This document shows positions 25,187 to 33,856 of a stretch of DNA of 64,000 nucleotides, one piece after another; positions within the stretch are counted from its first letter, which is position 1, and every line of letters begins with the position of its first letter. The position numbers and the translations under genes are program-made. The notes under the pieces are model-generated. The model did not search any database. It was not told where the DNA came from and saw only the letters and a program-made list of their open reading frames with translations. Where the stretch lies: NCBI RefSeq assembly GCF_000308695.1, contig NZ_BAGG01000032.1:98927-162926 (forward strand), given 5' to 3'. This stretch comes from Nocardia takedensis NBRC 100417 (GTDB taxonomy: Bacteria > Actinomycetota > Actinomycetes > Mycobacteriales > Mycobacteriaceae).

Positions 25187-27130
25187 GTGGACACCACCGA
25201 GATCATGGCGGAGCTCGCGCGGGCCCGGGGACTACCGGACGGCCGGACCCGCACGCAGCGGCTGGAGACACTGGCCGCCGCCGCCAAGCAGGGCGTCGAT
25301 CGGGCGCTGGAGGGGCGCGTCCTGATCGACCTGGCCAAGGCGTACACCCACGCGGGCGAACGGGACCTGGCGCCGGTCACCTACGCCAGACTGCTGCACA
25401 TCTACGACGAATACCCCGCCGAACTGGGGTCGCTGAGCCATTCGGTGCACTGGTACCTGAAGTGGATGACCTGGGGATTGATCGAGAGTCCGGCCGTGCC
25501 ACTGCCGGTCATCCGCCGCTGGCTCGACGAACTGGACCAGCGCTACCGCGTCAAGGGCTACAGCCCGCGTCCGGTCCTGTCGCTGCGCGCCACGCTGGCC
25601 CGTGACCTGGGCGAGCACGTCGAGGCGGCGCGGCTGACCCGCGCGGCGGTGGCGGCCCCGAGCGACAGCATGTCCGACTGCGACGCCTGCGAACGCGACG
25701 ACTGGGGCGCGACCGCCGCGGCGGCCGGGGACGACCGCACCGCCCTCGACCACTGGCAGCCCGTCCTCGACGGCGAGTCCACCTGCGCGGAACAGCCGCA
25801 CCGGATCGCCTCGAGGGCGCTGCTGCCCCTACTGCGTCTGGGTCGTTCGGCCGACGCGCGCCGCGCCCACCTGGTCGGCTATCCGCTGGTCCGGCACGCC
25901 GAGGGTCTGCGCGACGCCGTCGCCCGGCACGTGGAATTCTGCGCGCTGACCGGCAACGAGGCCCGCGGCCTGGAGATCCTCACCGAGCACGCGGGGTGGC
26001 TCACCGATTCGGGGACCGACGCGGGACTGCGCCTGTCCTTCGCCGGCGGGGTGTGCGTCCTGCTGAACCGGCTGAGTGAACTCGGACTCGGACAGTCCCC
26101 GCTCGGCACGGGCACGGTGGCCTCCGTGCGCGCCGGACTCGGCGTCGAACTCGCCGAACTCGCCGCCCGCTACGACGCGCGCAACGGCCACGGCGTGGTC
26201 GGCGCCGCGGTCGCCGCGCGGCTGGCCCGCCGCCCGCTGCTCGACCACCTGCCGCTCGGCATCAAGGTCGGCCTGTCCGAACCCCTGCCCGCCCGCGCGG
26301 CCGATCCGGTGGCCGGTGAATCCGAGCGGGCCGCCGAGGCGATGGCGCTGGCCGAGGAGGCCGCCACCCACCTGCTCGACGACCCGGCCTTGGCCGAGAA
26401 GCAACTGCGCCGCGCCTTGGCGCTCGGGGTGCGGGCGCTGCCGCCGGAACATCTGGCCCGGCTCGGGTCGCAACTGGTCATGGTGATGTCCGGACAATCC
26501 GGGCGCGAGGAGGAACTCGCGGACGCCGCCCTGCACGCCGCCGCCCGCTGGGACGGCATCTCCGACGCCGACGCCACCCACCTCACCTTCGTCGCCGCCC
26601 GCGCCTTCCACCGGGCGGGCAGGCACGGTGAGGCCGCCGCGCTGTTCGAGCAACCGCTCGCGGCGGGCAACACCCCCTACCCGGACACCGAGATGGCGGT
26701 CCTGCGCTCCCAGTACGGCCGTTCCCTCGGACTGCTGGGACGGCACCGCGACGCCGCCCGGCAGTTCGTCGAAGCGGCGGCCCTGGTGCAGCACCGGCCC
26801 GACCGGTTGCCTCTGCGCGCCGAACTCGCGGCCTCCGCGGCTACCGCCCTTGACGCCTGCGGGGCCGACGACCAGGCGCGGGCCGCCTACCTGCGCGCGG
26901 CCGAACTCTGGGGCGAACTCGACCAGATCGCCGCGCGGGCGCGCTGCCTGCGCTCGGCCGCGTGGCTCCAATTCTGGCGTGACAGTGCGACATCCGACGA
27001 ACAAGGCGCGCTCACCACCCTGCGCGACCTGCTCGCCGAACTCGAAGCGCGCGACCAGACCCCCGAGGTCGCGGGCGAACTCGCCCAGACCAGAAGACAA
27101 CTGGCGAACATGGAATCCCACGAGGTCTGA
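25187..27130 (+). CDS. TPR-like helical repeat protein, partner of the Hsp90 paralogue
   Basis: A 647-residue soluble protein with a GTG start behind AGGAGGGG. It is almost wholly helical, and tetratricopeptide-like units are visible in the N-terminal part (RVLIDLAKAYTHAGERDLA) and most clearly in the C-terminal third, for example FVAARAFHRAGRHGEAAALF, LRSQYGRSLGLLGRHRDAA and DACGADDQARAAYLRAAELW. A Cys pair, SDCDACERDDW, lies near residue 165. There is no catalytic motif. TPR scaffolds bind peptide tails or other helices. Its placement directly after the Hsp90 gene suggests that it works with that chaperone. Confidence 0.78.
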   Translation: MDTTEIMAELARARGLPDGRTRTQRLETLAAAAKQGVDRALEGRVLIDLAKAYTHAGERDLAPVTYARLLHIYDEYPAELGSLSHSVHWYLKWMTWGLIESPAVPLPVIRRWLDELDQRYRVKGYSPRPVLSLRATLARDLGEHVEAARLTRAAVAAPSDSMSDCDACERDDWGATAAAAGDDRTALDHWQPVLDGESTCAEQPHRIASRALLPLLRLGRSADARRAHLVGYPLVRHAEGLRDAVARHVEFCALTGNEARGLEILTEHAGWLTDSGTDAGLRLSFAGGVCVLLNRLSELGLGQSPLGTGTVASVRAGLGVELAELAARYDARNGHGVVGAAVAARLARRPLLDHLPLGIKVGLSEPLPARAADPVAGESERAAEAMALAEEAATHLLDDPALAEKQLRRALALGVRALPPEHLARLGSQLVMVMSGQSGREEELADAALHAAARWDGISDADATHLTFVAARAFHRAGRHGEAAALFEQPLAAGNTPYPDTEMAVLRSQYGRSLGLLGRHRDAARQFVEAAALVQHRPDRLPLRAELAASAATALDACGADDQARAAYLRAAELWGELDQIAARARCLRSAAWLQFWRDSATSDEQGALTTLRDLLAELEARDQTPEVAGELAQTRRQLANMESHEV

Positions 27131-27231
27131 CCCGACCGTTGGCGGATCATAAGAACCCTTTCAGCGGTGGCGCGCACTGTCGGATCAGCGACCGGGACAG
27201 CCCCGGCCGACTCGACAATTCGGAGATCGAC

Positions 27232-27939
27232 ATGAGGAAGTTCGCCGCATTCGCCATCGCAGGGGTGCTGACCGCCACGCTGACCGCGTGCGCGGCCGGG
27301 GTGGAGCACGGCGAGCTCACCCCGGCCGCGGGCCAACAGCAGGTGTGCGCCCAGGGCGGGTTCACCGCCGCCTCGGTCCGCCTGCAAGGCCCCTGGTACA
27401 CCGTGGACGTACCGCAGGTCGCGGGCGGTACGGACGCCGCGCGCACCGAGTTCAACACCGCCATGCGCGGCCTGGCGCAGGGCTGGATCGACCGGGTCGA
27501 CGGGACCATAGTCCTCGAACCCGGCGCCGGTCAGGTGACCTACCTGGGCACCCGGGTGCTCAGCGGTCTGCTGGTGGTCAGCGTGAACGGCGGCGGAGCG
27601 CACCCGAACAACGCGCTCGAGACGCACGTCACCAACGCCGACACCGGCGCACCGATCACCCTCACCGACCTGTTCACCGACGTCCAGGCCGGACTCGACG
27701 TCCTCGCCGAACAGGCCGCGATCGAGGTCCCCAAGACCCGGGCGGGCGACACCTACTCCAAGAGCGGCATCGAAGCCGCCGAATTCAACTACCGACTGTG
27801 GCTGGCCACCCCCGGCGGCATGGAGATCCACTTCGGCGAGATCGCCTCGCACGCGGCGGGCGACATCGTCATCACCGTGCCCTGGTCCAAGCTGGCCTCG
27901 GTGCTGAAGCCCGGCATCCGCGAGGTCGTGAGCAGCTGA
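27232..27939 (+). CDS. Secreted lipoprotein, RsiV/DUF3298-like
   Basis: The ATG at 27232, behind GGAG, gives 235 residues starting with a lipoprotein signal (MRKFAAFAIAGVLTATLTAC; acylated Cys20). The longer frame from 27139 would bury that signal and is rejected. The mature part has the pattern of DUF3298/RsiV-type domains: PWYTVDVPQV, SGLLVVSVNGGGAHPN, and ITLTDLFTDVQAGLDVLAEQ. RsiV in Bacillus binds lysozyme outside the membrane, but it is a transmembrane anti-sigma factor. Here no cytosolic part or sigma gene is present, so a simple surface binding protein is more likely. Confidence 0.75.
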   Translation: MRKFAAFAIAGVLTATLTACAAGVEHGELTPAAGQQQVCAQGGFTAASVRLQGPWYTVDVPQVAGGTDAARTEFNTAMRGLAQGWIDRVDGTIVLEPGAGQVTYLGTRVLSGLLVVSVNGGGAHPNNALETHVTNADTGAPITLTDLFTDVQAGLDVLAEQAAIEVPKTRAGDTYSKSGIEAAEFNYRLWLATPGGMEIHFGEIASHAAGDIVITVPWSKLASVLKPGIREVVSS

Positions 27940-27993
27940 GCGCCGACCGGTGTCCCGGGCCGCCGTCCGAGACACCGGTTAAGCTCGACACTC

Positions 27994-28638
27994 ATGCAAG
28001 AGACAGGGCGGTCCGGCCGCAAGCTGGGCGTCATGGGCGGCACGTTCGACCCCATCCACCACGGGCACCTCGTCGCCGCCAGTGAGGTCGCCAACCGGTT
28101 CGACCTCGACGAAGTGATCTTCGTCCCCACCGGGCAGCCGTGGCAGAAGGCGGACAAGCAGGTCAGCCCGGCCGAGGACCGCTACCTGATGACGGTGATC
28201 GCCACCGCCTCCAACCCGCGGTTCTCGGTCAGCCGCGCCGACATCGACCGCGGCAAGGTCACCTACACCGTGGACACCCTGCGCGAGATGCGCGCCCAGC
28301 ATCCCGAGGCCGAGCTGTACTTCATCACCGGAGCGGACGCACTGGCCAACATCCTGACATGGCAGGATTGGGCCGAACTGTTCGAACTGGCGAAGTTCGT
28401 CGGGGTGAGCCGACCGGGGTACGAGCTGAACACCGATCATCTGCGGGAACATCTACGCGATCTTCCCGTCGACGCGGTGACCATGATCGAGATCCCGGCA
28501 CTGGCCATCTCCTCGAGCGAATGCCGTCGCCGCGCCGCCGAGAACCGGCCGGTGTGGTACCTCGTCCCCGACGGCGTGGTGCAGTACATATCGAAGCGGC
28601 ACCTGTACGTGCCCGCAGAGCGGAAGGCAACTGAATGA
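27994..28638 (+). CDS. nadD: Nicotinate-nucleotide adenylyltransferase
   Basis: A 214-residue NadD. The nucleotidyltransferase signature [12 protein letters not shown] lies at residues 15-26, with the second motif [19 protein letters not shown] toward the C-terminus, and [14 protein letters not shown] in between. It adenylylates nicotinate mononucleotide with ATP to deamido-NAD, the penultimate step of NAD synthesis. Its last codons overlap rsfS by an ATGA junction. The nadD-rsfS-gpgP-octT order equals Rv2421c-Rv2418c of M. tuberculosis as I recall it. Confidence 0.96.
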   Translation: MQETGRSGRKLGVMGGTFDPIHHGHLVAASEVANRFDLDEVIFVPTGQPWQKADKQVSPAEDRYLMTVIATASNPRFSVSRADIDRGKVTYTVDTLREMRAQHPEAELYFITGADALANILTWQDWAELFELAKFVGVSRPGYELNTDHLREHLRDLPVDAVTMIEIPALAISSSECRRRAAENRPVWYLVPDGVVQYISKRHLYVPAERKATE

Positions 28639-29048
28639 CGGCATCTGTCGAGTCGGTCGAGATCGCGCAGGTCGCCGCGCGGGCGGCGGACGAGAAGCTG
28701 GCTTCCGACGTCGTGGTCCTCGACGTCTCCGAACAGTTGGTCATCACCGACTGCTTCGTGATCGCCTCCGCGCCCAACGAGCGTCAGGTCAACGCCATCG
28801 TCGACAATGTCGAAGAGAAACTGCGCGCCGCCGGACACAAGCCGGTCCGCCGCGAAGGCACCCGCGAAGGGCGCTGGGCGCTGCTGGACTACGTCGACGT
28901 CGTCGTCCACATCCAGCACAACGACGAACGCAATTTCTATGCGCTGGAACGACTCTGGAAGGACTGCCCCGTGGTGCCGGTCGACGGGATCGGCGATCCC
29001 CGCACGGCCGGGACGAACGGGACGAATCCGGGGGACAGCGCGGAGTGA
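28635..29048 (+). CDS. rsfS: Ribosome silencing factor
   Basis: A 137-residue RsfS/Iojap protein: [32 protein letters not shown], then [18 protein letters not shown] and [14 protein letters not shown]. It binds ribosomal protein L14 and blocks 30S-50S joining when nutrients are scarce. Its start overlaps the nadD stop, so translation is coupled. A Gly/Thr-rich tail of about 18 residues follows the domain. Confidence 0.95.
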   Translation: MTASVESVEIAQVAARAADEKLASDVVVLDVSEQLVITDCFVIASAPNERQVNAIVDNVEEKLRAAGHKPVRREGTREGRWALLDYVDVVVHIQHNDERNFYALERLWKDCPVVPVDGIGDPRTAGTNGTNPGDSAE

Positions 29049-29097
29049 GAGAACGAGCCCACAGATCCCCCAGCTCGTTCGGCACGGAGGCACAGCA

Positions 29098-29757
29098 GTG
29101 AGCAAGAACGCAGGCGTGCGCACGCTGATCCTGTTGCGCCACGGTCAGACCGAGTGGAACGCCACCGACCGCATGCAGGGGCAGATCGACACCGACCTCA
29201 CCGAACTCGGCCGCAGGCAGGCCAAAGAAGCCGCGCGCGAACTCGTTTCGCGCAACGCCATCGCGATCGTGTCCTCGGACCTGCGGCGCGCGCACGACAC
29301 CGCGCTCGCGCTGGCCGACCACACCGCGCTCCCGATCCGCCTCGACCCCCGGCTGCGCGAGACCCACCTCGGCGACTGGGAAGGGCTGACCCACCTCGAG
29401 GTCGACGCCGACGCACCCGGCGCGCGCGTCACCTGGCGGCTGCACGCCGACTACCGCCCGCCCAACGGCGAGACCAAACTCGAGGTCGGCGCCCGCTCGC
29501 TGCCGGTCGTCCAGGAATTGTTCAGCGAGCGACAGGACTGGCCGGGCCGGACTATCATCCTGGTGGCGCACGGCGGACTGATCGCCGCACTCACGGCCGC
29601 GCTGCTCGATCTGCCGCCGGCGAACTGGCCCGTCCTCGGAGGGCTGGCCAACACCAGCTGGGTGCAGCTCAGCAGCCACGGCCCGAGTGCCGAACAGCCC
29701 GGCTGGCGCCTCGATGTGTGGAACGCAGCGGCGAAGGTAGCTCCCGATGTCCTCTGA
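29098..29757 (+). CDS. gpgP: Histidine phosphatase, probable glucosyl-3-phosphoglycerate phosphatase
   Basis: GTG 29098, with GGAGG seven bases upstream, gives 219 residues. The branch-2-type phosphohistidine motif is [19 protein letters not shown], the acid/base Glu lies in [11 protein letters not shown], and the second His is in [14 protein letters not shown]. In mycobacteria the gene at this position, Rv2419c, dephosphorylates glucosyl-3-phosphoglycerate, the second step toward methylglucose lipopolysaccharides. The family is broad, so naming rests on synteny with octT, whose start lies inside this gene's last codons. Confidence 0.85.
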   Translation: MSKNAGVRTLILLRHGQTEWNATDRMQGQIDTDLTELGRRQAKEAARELVSRNAIAIVSSDLRRAHDTALALADHTALPIRLDPRLRETHLGDWEGLTHLEVDADAPGARVTWRLHADYRPPNGETKLEVGARSLPVVQELFSERQDWPGRTIILVAHGGLIAALTAALLDLPPANWPVLGGLANTSWVQLSSHGPSAEQPGWRLDVWNAAAKVAPDVL

Positions 29758-31630
29758 TGAACCGATCAGGTCGGTGCCGGACGAGTTGTTCCAGCAGGTG
29801 ACGGCCAAACCGGAACGTCGACTGCCGGACGCGCTCTTCGGCCCGCCCCCCGAACCCAAGTCCTCTGACCGGTCCAGATCCGACGAGGATCGGACCGTGC
29901 CCGACGAACTGTTCAAACAGGTCACCGCGAAGCCGACCCGGCAGTTGCCCGACGCGCTGTTCGGCGGGCCGCCGGCACCGAAACCGGAAGCGTCCGCTGA
30001 ATCTGCCTCCGGTGGGGCTGGTTCCGGGGCTGCTTCTGCCGGGGCGGCGGACGGAGGGGAGAAGTCGTCGGATTCCGCCGCTGGTGCTTCCGAAGCGGAA
30101 GGTGTCGATGTGATCGTCGGTGCCGATGGGGCTGAAGAGACTGCGGATGCCGGTGATGCCGGTGGTGCTGTGGGTGCTGTGGGTGCTGTGGGTGCCAGTG
30201 GTGCTGCGGGCGCTGGTGGTGCTGTAGATGCCTATGGTGCTGCGGGTGCCGATAGTGCTGATGGTTCTGCCGGAGCGCATGAGGCTGAGAGTTCTGCCGG
30301 TGCGGACGGTGTTGCTGGTAGTGCTGCTGGTGCGAACGAAGCTGCGGGTGCTGCTGCATCTGTTGCGCGGTCGGCCGACGTCGCCGATGCGGATCGTGCT
30401 GCCGGTGTGGCCGGGGCGAGCTCGGCGGCCGGCGCGCCAGTTACGGAGTCTTCCGGCGGAGCGCCCGTGGGTGCCGAGTCCGATGACATGGTCCGGCGCG
30501 AGGATTCCGGTCTTTCCGAGACCGGGACCGCGGCCGGGACCAAGGCGGACCAGGCCGGCGGTTCGGCCGCCGCCACCGGTGAACAGGGCGGGGTATCGGA
30601 CCCCGCCGTCGAATCCCCTTCCGCCGGCATTCACGATGCCGCTGCGGGAGTCAACGGCGGATCCGCTGCTGGGGCCGCTGACACCGGCCAGGCGGCACAA
30701 CCCGCCCTTCGGATCGCCGGCGCGACAGCGGCCGCCAACGGTGCCGTGCCGTCGGAATCCGGGACGGACACCGCCGCGCATCTCCCGGGCGCGGCCGTCG
30801 CCGCCGACGGCAGGGCGCACGCGCCGAGCGAAACCGCCTCGGCGGCATCTCGAGCGGCCTCGGTTGACGCTTCGGTCGCGGCCGAGCCGAGCGACAGCGA
30901 GCAGGGCGAGGCCGGGGAGAAGCCGGCGCGTCCGGTACTGCTCGTCATCGCGGACTCGCTGGCCTACTTCGGGCCGAAGGGCGGACTGCCCGCCGACCAT
31001 CCGCGGATCTGGCCGAATCTGGTCGGCGCGGAACTGGATTGGGACGTGGAACTGGTCGGCCGGATCGGCTGGACCTGCCGCGACGGCTACTGGGCGCTGA
31101 TCGGCGACCCGCGGGTGTGGGCCGCCGTGCCCAAGGCCGGTGCGGTGGTCTTCGCCGTCGGCGGGATGGATTCGCTGCCCTCGCCGCTGCCCACCGCGCT
31201 GCGTGAACTGATCCGCTACGTCCGCCCGTCCTGGCTGCGGCGGATCGTGCGGTCGAGCTACAACTGGTTGCAGCCCAAGCTGTCCCGGCTGGGCCGTCCG
31301 GTGGCGCTGCCGCCGAAGGTGAGCGTCGACTATCTGGAGCAGTCGCGCCAGGCGTTGGCGCAACTGCGCCCGGAACTGCCGTTCGTGGCGGTGCTGCCCT
31401 CGGTGCACGACTGCGCGGCCTACGGACGCGTGCACAGCGGTCGTCCACGCGCGGTGAAGGCGTTGCAGGCGTGGTCGGCGCGCACCGAGGTGCCGTTGGT
31501 CGACCTCGCCGAAGCGGTGCGCGAGGACATCTTCTCCGGTTCGGCCAATCCCGACGGCATCCACTGGGGTTGGGCGGGGCATTCGTCGGTGGCCACCGCG
31601 ATGGTCAAGACCTTGCAGGAGGTTCGGTAG
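29747..31630 (+). CDS. octT: Diglucosylglycerate octanoyltransferase-like SGNH protein with long repetitive N-terminal extension
   Basis: The 627-residue protein has its catalytic domain only in the last 235 residues: [17 protein letters not shown] (Ser block I, near 396), [11 protein letters not shown], and [14 protein letters not shown] with the catalytic His. Rv2418c OctT, which transfers octanoate to diglucosylglycerate, is about that length alone. The extra 390 residues begin with two copies of a 30-residue motif and continue as an Ala/Gly/Asp-rich, probably disordered stretch. The start overlaps gpgP by 11 bases. Codon choice in the linker is less GC-biased (GGT, GCT) than in its neighbours, which suggests repeat expansion. 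The linker is open throughout. Confidence 0.82.
   Translation: MSSDEPIRSVPDELFQQVTAKPERRLPDALFGPPPEPKSSDRSRSDEDRTVPDELFKQVTAKPTRQLPDALFGGPPAPKPEASAESASGGAGSGAASAGAADGGEKSSDSAAGASEAEGVDVIVGADGAEETADAGDAGGAVGAVGAVGASGAAGAGGAVDAYGAAGADSADGSAGAHEAESSAGADGVAGSAAGANEAAGAAASVARSADVADADRAAGVAGASSAAGAPVTESSGGAPVGAESDDMVRREDSGLSETGTAAGTKADQAGGSAAATGEQGGVSDPAVESPSAGIHDAAAGVNGGSAAGAADTGQAAQPALRIAGATAAANGAVPSESGTDTAAHLPGAAVAADGRAHAPSETASAASRAASVDASVAAEPSDSEQGEAGEKPARPVLLVIADSLAYFGPKGGLPADHPRIWPNLVGAELDWDVELVGRIGWTCRDGYWALIGDPRVWAAVPKAGAVVFAVGGMDSLPSPLPTALRELIRYVRPSWLRRIVRSSYNWLQPKLSRLGRPVALPPKVSVDYLEQSRQALAQLRPELPFVAVLPSVHDCAAYGRVHSGRPRAVKALQAWSARTEVPLVDLAEAVREDIFSGSANPDGIHWGWAGHSSVATAMVKTLQEVR
29771..29983 (+). 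repeat. Two coding repeats at the octT N-terminus
   Basis: Residues 9-38 and 50-79 of the OctT-like protein are near-identical copies, starting [19 protein letters not shown] and [19 protein letters not shown] and each ending in an ALFG plus proline tail. Each copy itself holds two related PD-(E/A)-LF motifs. The 41-residue period suggests tandem duplication. They look like short linear binding motifs rather than a folded domain. Confidence 0.85.
30164..30190 (+). repeat. 9-bp microsatellite-like repeat inside octT
   Basis: Three exact tandem units of GGTGCTGTG (Gly-Ala-Val) followed by a fourth diverged unit. The whole block from about 30140 to 30370 is made of similar GGTGCT and GGTGCG triplet pairs. 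Such in-frame units can expand or contract by slippage without breaking the frame. Confidence 0.8.
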
Positions 31631-31633
31631 TCC

Positions 31634-32488
31634 GTGGCCGTCGTGGTCGTCACCGATTCGTCCGCAAGCCTGCCTGCCGAACTCACCGCCGAACTGGACA
31701 TCGCCGTCGCCCCGTTGCACGTGCTGGTCGGTGACCGCACCGTGCGCGAGGGCATCGATCCCGTCGAGATCGATTACGGCGCCGACAGCGTCACCACCTC
31801 GGCGGCCTCGCCCGGCGAACTGCGCGAGGTCTACGCGGCCGCCCTGGAACGCAGCGGCGGCGACGGCGTCGTGGCGGTCCACATCTCCCGTTCGCTGTCG
31901 GGCACCTGGGAGGCGGGCAGACAGGCGGTCGCCGACATGCCTCCCGGATCCCCGGTGCGACTGGTCGATTCGCTCGGCGCGGGATTGGCCACCGGACTGC
32001 CGACCCTGGCGGCGGCCCGTTGCGCGCGCACCGGCGCTTCCTTGGCGGCCGTGCACGACGCGGCGGTGGCGGCCGCGAGCCGCGCCCGCACCTACATCCT
32101 GGTCAACCGCACCGAGCAGCTGCGCCGGGGCGGCCGACTGAGCAGTGCGGCGGCGTTCTTCGGCAGTGAGTTGGTCACCAAACCGCTGTTGCAGATCGTC
32201 GAGGGCCGCCTCGAACTGCGCGAAAAAGTGCGCACCCGGTCCAAGGCGTACGCCCGGTTGGTCGCGGCAGTGGTGGAGGCGGCGGGCACCGAAGGGGCGG
32301 CCGTCGGCGTGCAGCACCTGGGCGCGCCGGAAGCCGCCGAGACCGTGTGCCGCCAACTGCGCGAACAGCTTCCCGGCCTCGGCGAACTCATCGTCGCCGA
32401 ATTCGGGCCCGCACTCGGCGTGCACTTGGGCGCGGGTGCGGTCGGCGTACTCGTCGTGCCCGGGGGCTGCGGCCTGGAATCCCGCTGA
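31634..32488 (+). CDS. DegV-family fatty-acid-binding protein
   Basis: A 284-residue DegV protein starting at GTG 31634, three bases after octT. It shows VVVTDSSASLPAEL at the start, VHISRSLSGTWEAGRQA with the conserved Ser-Gly loop, VRLVDSLGAGLATG, TEQLRRGGRLSSA and LLQIVEGRLELREKVRTR. DegV/FakB proteins hold a fatty acid in a deep pocket, as FakB does for fatty acid kinase FakA. No FakA gene is in the window. The same gene follows octT in M. tuberculosis (Rv2417c). Confidence 0.92.
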   Translation: MAVVVVTDSSASLPAELTAELDIAVAPLHVLVGDRTVREGIDPVEIDYGADSVTTSAASPGELREVYAAALERSGGDGVVAVHISRSLSGTWEAGRQAVADMPPGSPVRLVDSLGAGLATGLPTLAAARCARTGASLAAVHDAAVAAASRARTYILVNRTEQLRRGGRLSSAAAFFGSELVTKPLLQIVEGRLELREKVRTRSKAYARLVAAVVEAAGTEGAAVGVQHLGAPEAAETVCRQLREQLPGLGELIVAEFGPALGVHLGAGAVGVLVVPGGCGLESR

Positions 32489-32533
32489 GCGCAACCCGTG
32501 TCGGCCGAAGAATCCGCCGCTAGCCTCGCGGGC

Positions 32534-33022
32534 ATGACGAGCTCCGCGCGTCCCACGACGCCGCTGACCGTGACGACGGTGGACTGGGAGCATCCCGACG
32601 CGGTCACCCTGCGCGCCGAGATGGCCGCCGAGGTCGGCCCCCGCTACGCCTACCAGGCCGAAACCCTCAAAGGCAGCACCTTCAACGTCGTCGACCCCGA
32701 CACGGTGCACAGTTGCCTGCTCGCCTACAGCGCCGACGAAGCCGCCGGGCACGCCGCGCTGCGCTGGAACAACGGCGAACTCGAACTCAAGCGCATGTTC
32801 GTCCGCCCGGCTCACCGCGGGTCGGGCGCCGCCGCCCTGCTGCTGGCCGCCGCCGAGGACGCCGTGCGCGCGGCGGGTCTGCCGCGCCTGATCCTGCAGA
32901 CCGGCCACCTGCAACCCGACGCCGTCCGGTTCTACGAACGCAGCGGCTACCACCGGATTCCGCTGTTCTCGCCGTACGAAGTGGTGCCGCGCTCGAATTT
33001 CTTCGCCAGACACCTGGACTGA
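32534..33022 (+). CDS. GNAT-family N-acetyltransferase
   Basis: ATG 32534 gives 162 residues; the longer open frame starts inside non-conserved sequence. The acetyl-CoA pyrophosphate loop is ELKRMFVRPAHRGSGAAALL and the second conserved part is RLILQTGHLQPDAVRFYERS followed by GYHRIPLFSPY. It transfers acetyl from acetyl-CoA to an amine on a small molecule or protein N-terminus; the acceptor cannot be told. It lies between degV and the LexA-type gene, where mycobacteria carry eis, but the sequence is not Eis, which is over 400 residues. Confidence 0.88.
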   Translation: MTSSARPTTPLTVTTVDWEHPDAVTLRAEMAAEVGPRYAYQAETLKGSTFNVVDPDTVHSCLLAYSADEAAGHAALRWNNGELELKRMFVRPAHRGSGAAALLLAAAEDAVRAAGLPRLILQTGHLQPDAVRFYERSGYHRIPLFSPYEVVPRSNFFARHLD

Positions 33023-33061
33023 CCGGCGATCCTGTCGGGGCCTGCCTCTAACATTCTCGCG

Positions 33062-33718
33062 GTGACCGGATACGACGACGCCTACGAGCACCTCGACACC
33101 TCCACCCTGCCGCCGCGCCAACAGCGCATCCTCACCGTCATCCGGGATCAGGTGCTCCGCCACGGATACGCGCCGAGCACCCGCGAGATCGCCGACGCCG
33201 TCGGCCTGCGCTCCACTTCGTCGGTGTCCGCGCACCTGAAGAGCTTGGAGGAGCGCGGTTTCCTGCGTCGCAGCGGTACCGTGTCGCGCCCGATCGACGT
33301 CCGCATGTTCCTGCGGACGAGCGAGCCCCGTACCGAATCCGAGCGGGCCGTCGCCGTACCCGTCCTCGGGGATATCGCCGCGGGCACGCCGATCCTCGCC
33401 GAGGAACATGCCGAGGACAGCCTGACCCTGCCGCGCGAACTCGTCGGGCGCGGTGAGGTCTTCGGCCTGCGCGTGCGCGGCGACTCCATGATCGACGCCG
33501 CCATCTGCGACGGCGACCTCGTCGTGGTGCGCCGCCAACCCGAGGCCCACAACGGCGAGATCGTCGCCGCCATGATCGACGGCGAAGCCACCGTCAAGGT
33601 CTTCCGTCGCCGCTCCGGTCACGTCCACCTGGAACCCCGCAATCCCGCGTACCAGGTCATCGACGGCGACAACGCGGTCATCCTCGGCAAGGTCGTCTCG
33701 GTCATGCGCCGAATGTAG
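33062..33718 (+). CDS. LexA-type self-cleaving repressor
   Basis: A 218-residue LexA-family protein, GTG start. The winged-helix domain runs from PPRQQRILTVIRDQV through STREIADAVGLRSTSSVSAH. The peptidase part has the Ala107-Gly108 cleavage site in GDIAAGTPI, Ser142 in VRGDSMIDAAICDGD and Lys179 in GEATVKVFRRR, so autoproteolysis should work. Compared with mycobacterial LexA from memory, the recognition helix differs (VSAHLKSLEERG against VAHQLRTLERKG). The housekeeping lexA normally lies elsewhere, so this is probably a second copy with its own operators. No SOS box is visible in its short upstream gap. It lies just before comEA-comEC. Confidence 0.85.
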   Translation: MTGYDDAYEHLDTSTLPPRQQRILTVIRDQVLRHGYAPSTREIADAVGLRSTSSVSAHLKSLEERGFLRRSGTVSRPIDVRMFLRTSEPRTESERAVAVPVLGDIAAGTPILAEEHAEDSLTLPRELVGRGEVFGLRVRGDSMIDAAICDGDLVVVRRQPEAHNGEIVAAMIDGEATVKVFRRRSGHVHLEPRNPAYQVIDGDNAVILGKVVSVMRRM

Positions 33719-33856
33719 CTCCGCCGCCGCACACTCCCCGGCGGTCCGCACCCCCGTGACCGCCCTCCATCCCCAGCTTTCCGGTTGTCCACAGCCATCC
33801 CGAAGTCCCAGGTAGCGGCCCGTGCGCGGCATCCGCCCACCCCTACCGTCGGTCCC

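Noticed and set aside
32950..33061. SOS box in front of the LexA-type gene
   Set aside because: No GAAC-N4-GTTC-like palindrome is present in the 39-bp gap or the end of the GNAT gene.
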